Shown in pieces: positions 30,974 through 35,335 of a stretch of 35,335 bases of DNA. The DNA comes from Paenibacillus maysiensis (GTDB lineage: Bacteria; Bacillota; Bacilli; Paenibacillales; Paenibacillaceae). The notes beneath the pieces are model-generated. The model made no database searches. It saw only the letters and a list, made by a program, of their open reading frames with translations, and was not told where the DNA came from. Location: positions 1 through 35,335 of the forward strand of contig NZ_ASRY01000203.1 of NCBI RefSeq assembly GCF_000520815.1. The letters run 5' to 3'. Numbering within the stretch: the first letter of the stretch is position 1; every line of letters begins with the position of its first letter. The position numbers and the translations under genes were made by a program.

Positions 30974-32689
30974 TTACGTTCCGTATTGAGCTTGGTGCAG
31001 GCGGCTATATGCCCCTTTTACTGCCAATAACTCTTCATGTCTGCCTTGCTCGGCAATCCCTTGATCTGCAACTACGATAATGCGGTCAGCATTTTTGATC
31101 GTTGCCAGACGATGCGCGATAACGAGTGTCGTACGGCCTTGGGATAGCTCTGTCAACGCCTGCTGAATCGCAGCTTCCGTCTCTGTATCCAGTGCCGATG
31201 TTGCTTCATCCAAAATGAGAATAGGCGGATTTTTGAGGAACATCCGTGCAATAGACAAACGTTGCTTTTGACCCCCGGACAGCTTTACACCCCGTTCACC
31301 AATCATCGTATCCAGACCTTCCGGATAGGAACGAACAAGGTCTTCAATCTGGGCCCGACGGGCAGCATCCCAAATTTCTTCCTCCGAAGCATCGAGCTTG
31401 CCATAAGCAATATTTTCACGAACCGTTCCATCAAACAGGAATACATCCTGCTGTACGATACCAATCATGGAGCGCAACGATTCCAGCTTCATTTCACGGA
31501 TATCCATACCATCAATGGTAATGCTGCCTTCCTCCACATCATAGAAGCGTGGCAACAAACTGCAAAGCGTCGTTTTACCTGCTCCTGAAGGGCCGACCAG
31601 TGCTACAGTTTCTCCCGCATAGATGGATAGGTCCACTTTACGCAATATCTTGTCTTTGTTTTCATAACCAAACGTTACACCTGCAAATTGGATCTCTCCG
31701 TTGAGATGGCTAACGGTCTTGGCTCCTGGCAAATCTTCTACATCCGATTCACTTTCCAACAAATCCAGGTAACGTCGGAAGCCGGCGATGCCTTTGGGAT
31801 ACGTTTCAATGACGGAGTTAATTTGTTTGATTGGTGCGAGAAATACATTGGACAGCATCACAAATGCGATAAATTCCCCATAGGTCATCTGCCCCTCAAT
31901 AACAAACCATGTTCCACATACAAGCACAAACAATGAAACCAGCTTCATCAGTATAAAACTAATCGAGGAATTCCAGGCCATAATGCGGTAAGCGATCAGC
32001 TTTGTTTTTCGAAACCGTCCGTTATTTTCAGCAAATCGTTCCATTTCATGTGCTTCGTTAGAGAACGCTTGAACAACGCGAATCCCGCTGACGTTGTTTT
32101 CAATCCGGGCGTTGTAATCCGCAATATCAGAAAACATACGATGGAAAGCAGCATTCATTTTGCGACTAAAATACAAGGACAAGTAAATCATCAGCGGTAC
32201 AATAATAAATGTCAGCACAGCCAGCTTCCAGTTAATGCTGAGCATAATACCGAACGCCCCGCCCAGCGTCATCAACGCGATGAACAAATCTTCGGGCCCG
32301 TGGTGAGCGATTTCCCCGATATCCATCAGATCGTTGGTCATACGGGAGACGAGATGCCCTGTTTTGTTATTATCAAAAAAACGGAAGGATTGCTTCTGCA
32401 CTCGATCAAACAGCTTTTTACGCATATCCGATTCGATGTTAATCCCCAGCTTATGGCCCCAATAGGTAACCACGTAATTTAATCCAGCACTAACTACATA
32501 AATACCAAGAAGTCCTAGACAGGCATATAAAATCCACTTCCAGTTCCCACTAGGGAGCAAATCATCGACCACCCGATTGACGGCAAGTGGAAAAGCCAGC
32601 TCCAGCAGTGCAGCCAGCAAGGCGCAAGAGAAATCAATAATAAACAAAGTCCGGTAAGGACGGTAGTATTCAAAAAATCGTCTTAGCAT
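30974..32689 (-). CDS. ABC exporter-type half-transporter (membrane plus ATPase domains)
   Basis: A 571-residue fused ABC half-transporter. The N-terminal ABC_membrane (type 1 exporter) domain has about six helices (residues 15-305). The nucleotide-binding domain has Walker A GPSGAGKTT (about 366-374), signature LSGGQKQR (about 470-477), Walker B ILILDEATSALD (about 490) and the H-loop IAHRLAT. It should act as a homodimer or pair with another half. It is enclosed by two siderophore-binding lipoprotein genes under one Fur box, so siderophore export or an IrtAB-like import role is plausible. AAAGGAAAA precedes the ATG. Neighbouring spacing is 32 nt (before) and 44 nt (after). Confidence 0.92.
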   Translation of the reverse strand: MLRRFFEYYRPYRTLFIIDFSCALLAALLELAFPLAVNRVVDDLLPSGNWKWILYACLGLLGIYVVSAGLNYVVTYWGHKLGINIESDMRKKLFDRVQKQSFRFFDNNKTGHLVSRMTNDLMDIGEIAHHGPEDLFIALMTLGGAFGIMLSINWKLAVLTFIIVPLMIYLSLYFSRKMNAAFHRMFSDIADYNARIENNVSGIRVVQAFSNEAHEMERFAENNGRFRKTKLIAYRIMAWNSSISFILMKLVSLFVLVCGTWFVIEGQMTYGEFIAFVMLSNVFLAPIKQINSVIETYPKGIAGFRRYLDLLESESDVEDLPGAKTVSHLNGEIQFAGVTFGYENKDKILRKVDLSIYAGETVALVGPSGAGKTTLCSLLPRFYDVEEGSITIDGMDIREMKLESLRSMIGIVQQDVFLFDGTVRENIAYGKLDASEEEIWDAARRAQIEDLVRSYPEGLDTMIGERGVKLSGGQKQRLSIARMFLKNPPILILDEATSALDTETEAAIQQALTELSQGRTTLVIAHRLATIKNADRIIVVADQGIAEQGRHEELLAVKGAYSRLHQAQYGT

Positions 32690-32721
32690 GTATATGGCTT
32701 TTCCTTTCTTATTGCGAGTGA

Positions 32722-33729
32722 TTATTTAGGATCGGTGGAAAGCATGGTAACGGCTTCATCCAGCGATTGGTCGATAGCAAGCGGTGAATATGTAAACCAC
32801 GGGTCAGCTTTGATGAAATATACTTTGTGGTTTTTAACCGCAGGGAGATTTCTCCACAGTGCGCTTTGCTCGATTTCCTTGAGGATTCCATCCTTGCTCT
32901 CTTCATCATAAACCAGCATAATAATTCGGTCCCCAGACAGTTCAGGCAGCTTTTCCATCGAGATGCTATCGTAAACAAAATTAAAGTTCGGGTCCTTCGC
33001 CAGCTTTTGGCGTATGTACTCAGGAGGGTTCAATTCCAGCGAGCGGTAAATAACATGTCCTACATTCCGCGCCCCGTACACTCTCAGCACATCCTTGCCG
33101 TAGGTCATGTAAATCGTGACCGTTTCATCTTTCTTAAATTTTCCTGCCAGCTTCTTCCGGCTTTCGGCAGCCTTTTGATCCAGATTAACAATCCACTGCT
33201 CAGCTTCCTTGTCCTTACCTAGCACAGCGGCAACATCCCGAAATTGCTTGAACACATCCCCTTTCATAAAAGAAACGACTACAGTTGGAGCAATTTTCTC
33301 CAGTTGTTCCTTCACTTCGGGACTGGTTTCTTCTGTTGTTATGATCAGGTCTGGTTGTAGCTCCAGCACCTTTTCTACATTCGTCGGGTTCCCAATATCC
33401 GCAACTCCGTCAATCTTACCTTTTAAATAATCGCCTTCCAACAAATGGGAAGCAGCACCTGCAGGCTTAACTCCCAAGGCCAGCATAGCATCCAAATATT
33501 GCGTTGTGACAACCCGCTGCGGATTTACAGGGATATTGATCTTGTTGCCCGTGGCATCTGTATATTCACGCATGGCAACCGTTTGGGATTGCCCGGAAGA
33601 GTCGTTAGTGCTAGTCTTTCCGTTGGTTTGATTACCGCTATCTGCGTTTCCACAAGCACCCAGTACAACCGTCAGCAGAACTACCAGACACAGTGTGATA
33701 CCCCATTTTATCCTGTTATTTTGTTGCAA
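32722..33729 (-). CDS. Iron-siderophore substrate-binding lipoprotein (first)
   Basis: Binding protein of 335 residues, lipobox VLGAC near residue 26, then a Gly/Asn/Ser-rich linker and the class III lobes. Segments VNPQRVVTTQYLDAMLALGVKPAG and LELQPDLIITTEE-type parallel those of the second binding protein, so the two are paralogues. I place the start at TTG 33727-33729, which lies 8 nt after AAGGAGG. The frame also opens with an ATG nine codons earlier, which would put the ribosome binding site inside the gene. A Fur box lies 35 nt upstream. First gene of the binding protein/ABC/binding protein operon. Confidence 0.9.
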   Translation of the reverse strand: MQQNNRIKWGITLCLVVLLTVVLGACGNADSGNQTNGKTSTNDSSGQSQTVAMREYTDATGNKINIPVNPQRVVTTQYLDAMLALGVKPAGAASHLLEGDYLKGKIDGVADIGNPTNVEKVLELQPDLIITTEETSPEVKEQLEKIAPTVVVSFMKGDVFKQFRDVAAVLGKDKEAEQWIVNLDQKAAESRKKLAGKFKKDETVTIYMTYGKDVLRVYGARNVGHVIYRSLELNPPEYIRQKLAKDPNFNFVYDSISMEKLPELSGDRIIMLVYDEESKDGILKEIEQSALWRNLPAVKNHKVYFIKADPWFTYSPLAIDQSLDEAVTMLSTDPK

Positions 33730-33763
33730 GATGATGTCCTCCTTAAGTGTATACATCTAAAAT

Positions 33764-33782
33764 GATAGTGATTCTCATTATC
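33764..33782 (-). promoter_or_regulatory. Fur box of the binding protein/ABC operon
   Basis: GATAGTGATTCTCATTATC matches the 19-bp Fur consensus at 16 positions. It lies immediately upstream of the first binding protein gene. Confidence 0.87.
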
Positions 33783-34108
33783 ACACAATTGTTATTGTAT
33801 CTTTTACCGCTACTTCTTACAACACCAAAATTAAAAACTTCCAAATAAATACGAAGCAAATGATTCCTCTTTTTACATAATCGCATTCAAAATAAAGAAT
33901 CGTTTTCATAGAACCCTGGCTACCGATTACAATTGGCAGACCGGAGCAAAATATACGTTTACTGGATAAACTAAGATTCATTTTGCACCAGCCTTAATAA
34001 CATGATCCATCCCTTCTCTCATAAGCATGTACTATCCAAATGGTATAAAATAAAGACTGTCCTCAAAAGACAGCCTTTGTTCATTCAGCAGCTCCTGTAA
34101 GAGAAACT
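33783..34108. other. Gap without recognisable gene
   Basis: About 325 nt between the Fur box and the rbs terminator. A weak CTGTC/GACAG hairpin with a U-rich minus-strand tail is near 34055-34075. I see nothing else I can support. Confidence 0.5.
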
Positions 34109-34144
34109 AAAAAAACGGACTGATCGCATTCACGTATCAGCCCG
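34109..34144 (-). terminator. Terminator of the ribose operon
   Basis: On the minus strand CGGGCTGAT (34136-34144) pairs with ATCAGTCCG (34116-34124), one G-U pair, 11-nt loop, then seven Ts (34109-34115). Confidence 0.9.
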
Positions 34145-34176
34145 AAATCTTAAATATATGGGGTCATATACCCGTT

Positions 34177-35097
34177 TTATTTCTTCAGATCCACTAATTC
34201 CAGCTTGGCAGGAATTGATTTTTTCACAGTTTTACCTTGGAGTACATCCTGTGCCGCCCGAACCGCCAATTGTCCAATCAGTTCGGGTTGCTGAGCCACG
34301 GTCGCCGTGAGCTTGCCCTCCTTAATAGATTTAAGTGCATCCTCGTTGCCGTCAAAGCCGATCACCGGAATATTTTTACCCGAGCTTTGAATGGCTTCAA
34401 TTGCCCCAAGCGCCATTTCATCATTATGGGCAAATACCGCCTGAACGTCCGGGTTGCCTTGCAGCAGGTTTTCCATGACATTCAAACCCTTGGTCCGGTC
34501 AAAATCGGCCGACTGTTTGGCAATAACGTTCAGTTCCTTATCCGCTACTTCGTGGAAGCCTTTGCCCCGTTCGCGGGTAGCCGATGCACCTGGTACGCCT
34601 TCCAGCTCAATGACCTTTGCACCTTTTCCGACCTGATCAATCACGTATCTGGCAGCCATGCGTCCACCCTCTACATTATCCGAAGCAACAAGCGCTTTTA
34701 CTTCTCCTTTGTCAGCCGAACGATCCAGCGTAATGACCGGGATGTTCAGAGCGTTCGCGGATTGAACCACCGTAGAGATAGCCGACGAATCTGTCGGGTT
34801 AATTAACAATGCATTTACGCCTTGCTGGATCAAATCGTCTACATCATTGCTTTGCTTCGCCGAATCATTTTGCGCATCGACGACAATGACTTGCAATCCT
34901 TGTTTTTTGGCTTCTGCAACAACTCCATCTTTGAGAGAGACGAAAAATGGATTATTCAGTGTAGAGATGGACAAGCCTATTTTAATGTCCTTCAAGTTCG
35001 CGGCTGCTTTAGGTTTCGCCCATTCCGGCGGTTCCAGAGAACAGCCTGTCATGAGCAGGAGGAGCAAGGCTGTCATAATTAGTGTAAGCTTTTTCAT
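34177..35097 (-). CDS. rbsB: D-ribose ABC transporter substrate-binding lipoprotein
   Basis: Periplasmic-binding-protein family 1/4 (RbsB) lipoprotein of 306 residues that captures ribose outside the membrane. The lipobox LLMTGC gives Cys19. Typical RbsB segments are IGLSISTLNNPFFVSLKDG, VVDAQNDSAKQSNDVDDLI, NPTDSSAI, ITLDRSADKG, AHNDEMALGA and VIGFDGNEDAL. AAGGAGA lies 8 nt before the ATG. It begins 33 nt after the rbsC stop and is followed by a terminator, so it is the last gene of an rbs operon that extends beyond the window. Confidence 0.95.
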   Translation of the reverse strand: MKKLTLIMTALLLLLMTGCSLEPPEWAKPKAAANLKDIKIGLSISTLNNPFFVSLKDGVVAEAKKQGLQVIVVDAQNDSAKQSNDVDDLIQQGVNALLINPTDSSAISTVVQSANALNIPVITLDRSADKGEVKALVASDNVEGGRMAARYVIDQVGKGAKVIELEGVPGASATRERGKGFHEVADKELNVIAKQSADFDRTKGLNVMENLLQGNPDVQAVFAHNDEMALGAIEAIQSSGKNIPVIGFDGNEDALKSIKEGKLTATVAQQPELIGQLAVRAAQDVLQGKTVKKSIPAKLELVDLKK

Positions 35098-35130
35098 ATA
35101 TGTGGTCTCCTTATATATAGATTAGGTGGT

Positions 35131-35335
35131 TTATGCAGATTTCTTACGGTCAATCAATACAGCAATGGCGATTACAATCCCTTTGACCACCATTTGATAA
35201 AAAGAGTTCACACCCAGCAAATTCAAGCCATTGTTCAGCGTCCCGATAATGAGTACACCGATCAACGTACCTACGATTCGCCCCCGTCCGCCTGACAGGC
35301 TTGTTCCGCCCAGTACGACAGCCGCAATGGCATCC
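35131..35335 (-). CDS. rbsC: Ribose ABC transporter permease, C-terminal fragment (runs off the window)
   Basis: The last 67 codons of an open frame that continues past the window end. [35 protein letters not shown] and the basic C-terminus RKKSA match the end of RbsC, the membrane channel of the ribose ABC importer. It is partnered by RbsA (expected upstream) and RbsB (33 nt downstream). Confidence 0.93.
   Translation of the reverse strand, partial: DAIAAVVLGGTSLSGGRGRIVGTLIGVLIIGTLNNGLNLLGVNSFYQMVVKGIVIAIAVLIDRKKSA

Overview
The window looks like chromosomal DNA of an endospore-forming Firmicute, most likely Paenibacillus. A cwlJ-gerQ spore-germination pair, AGGAGG-type ribosome binding sites, frequent TTG starts, a BirA box on bioB and Fur boxes on Bacillus-type siderophore genes all point that way. 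The genus is inferred from protein style and moderate GC content; no database search was done. Most genes lie on the minus strand. I saw no rRNA, tRNA, CRISPR array or insertion sequence.

Layout. 1-1003 holds the 5' part of a cation/proton antiporter that leaves the window. 1205-5108 holds fumC, leuA and a FadR-type regulator. 5290-7663 holds an aldose 1-epimerase, an MBL-fold hydrolase and a small orphan. 7827-9059 is an M29 aminopeptidase. 9279-11441 is gldA and bioB behind a BirA operator. 11683-13017 is a CNNM/CorC-type membrane protein. 13381-14308 is gerQ and cwlJ with a sigma-E-like promoter. 14481-17576 holds an SDR dehydrogenase, a DUF2500-like protein, a Cys-rich mini-protein and an Asp-box lipoprotein. 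17742-20293 holds an amino-acid permease and a divergent L-lactate dehydrogenase. 20409-21512 is a DUF3900-like protein.

21.5-27.5 kb is a plastic region. It has a decayed MFS transporter, a decayed methionine aminopeptidase, a tyrosine recombinase and three near-identical 26-bp palindromes. It also holds the most interesting locus of the window: a MutS2-like ATPase without the Smr nuclease domain. Its roughly 480-nt leader has a strong promoter, a 7-codon upstream ORF whose second half forms one arm of a long inverted repeat, and two strong intrinsic terminators. This is the architecture of antibiotic-inducible ribosome-protection genes (ABC-F, HflX). MutS2 of Bacillus is known to split collided ribosomes, so I propose a translation-stress-induced ribosome rescue or resistance factor.

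27.6-33.8 kb is an iron-siderophore uptake cluster. It has two FecCD-type permeases, two substrate-binding lipoproteins, an exporter-type ABC half-transporter between the binding proteins, and two Fur boxes. No FecE/FhuC-type ATPase is present, so a shared one elsewhere is inferred. 34.1-35.3 kb is the 3' end of a ribose operon: the rbsC end, rbsB and a terminator.
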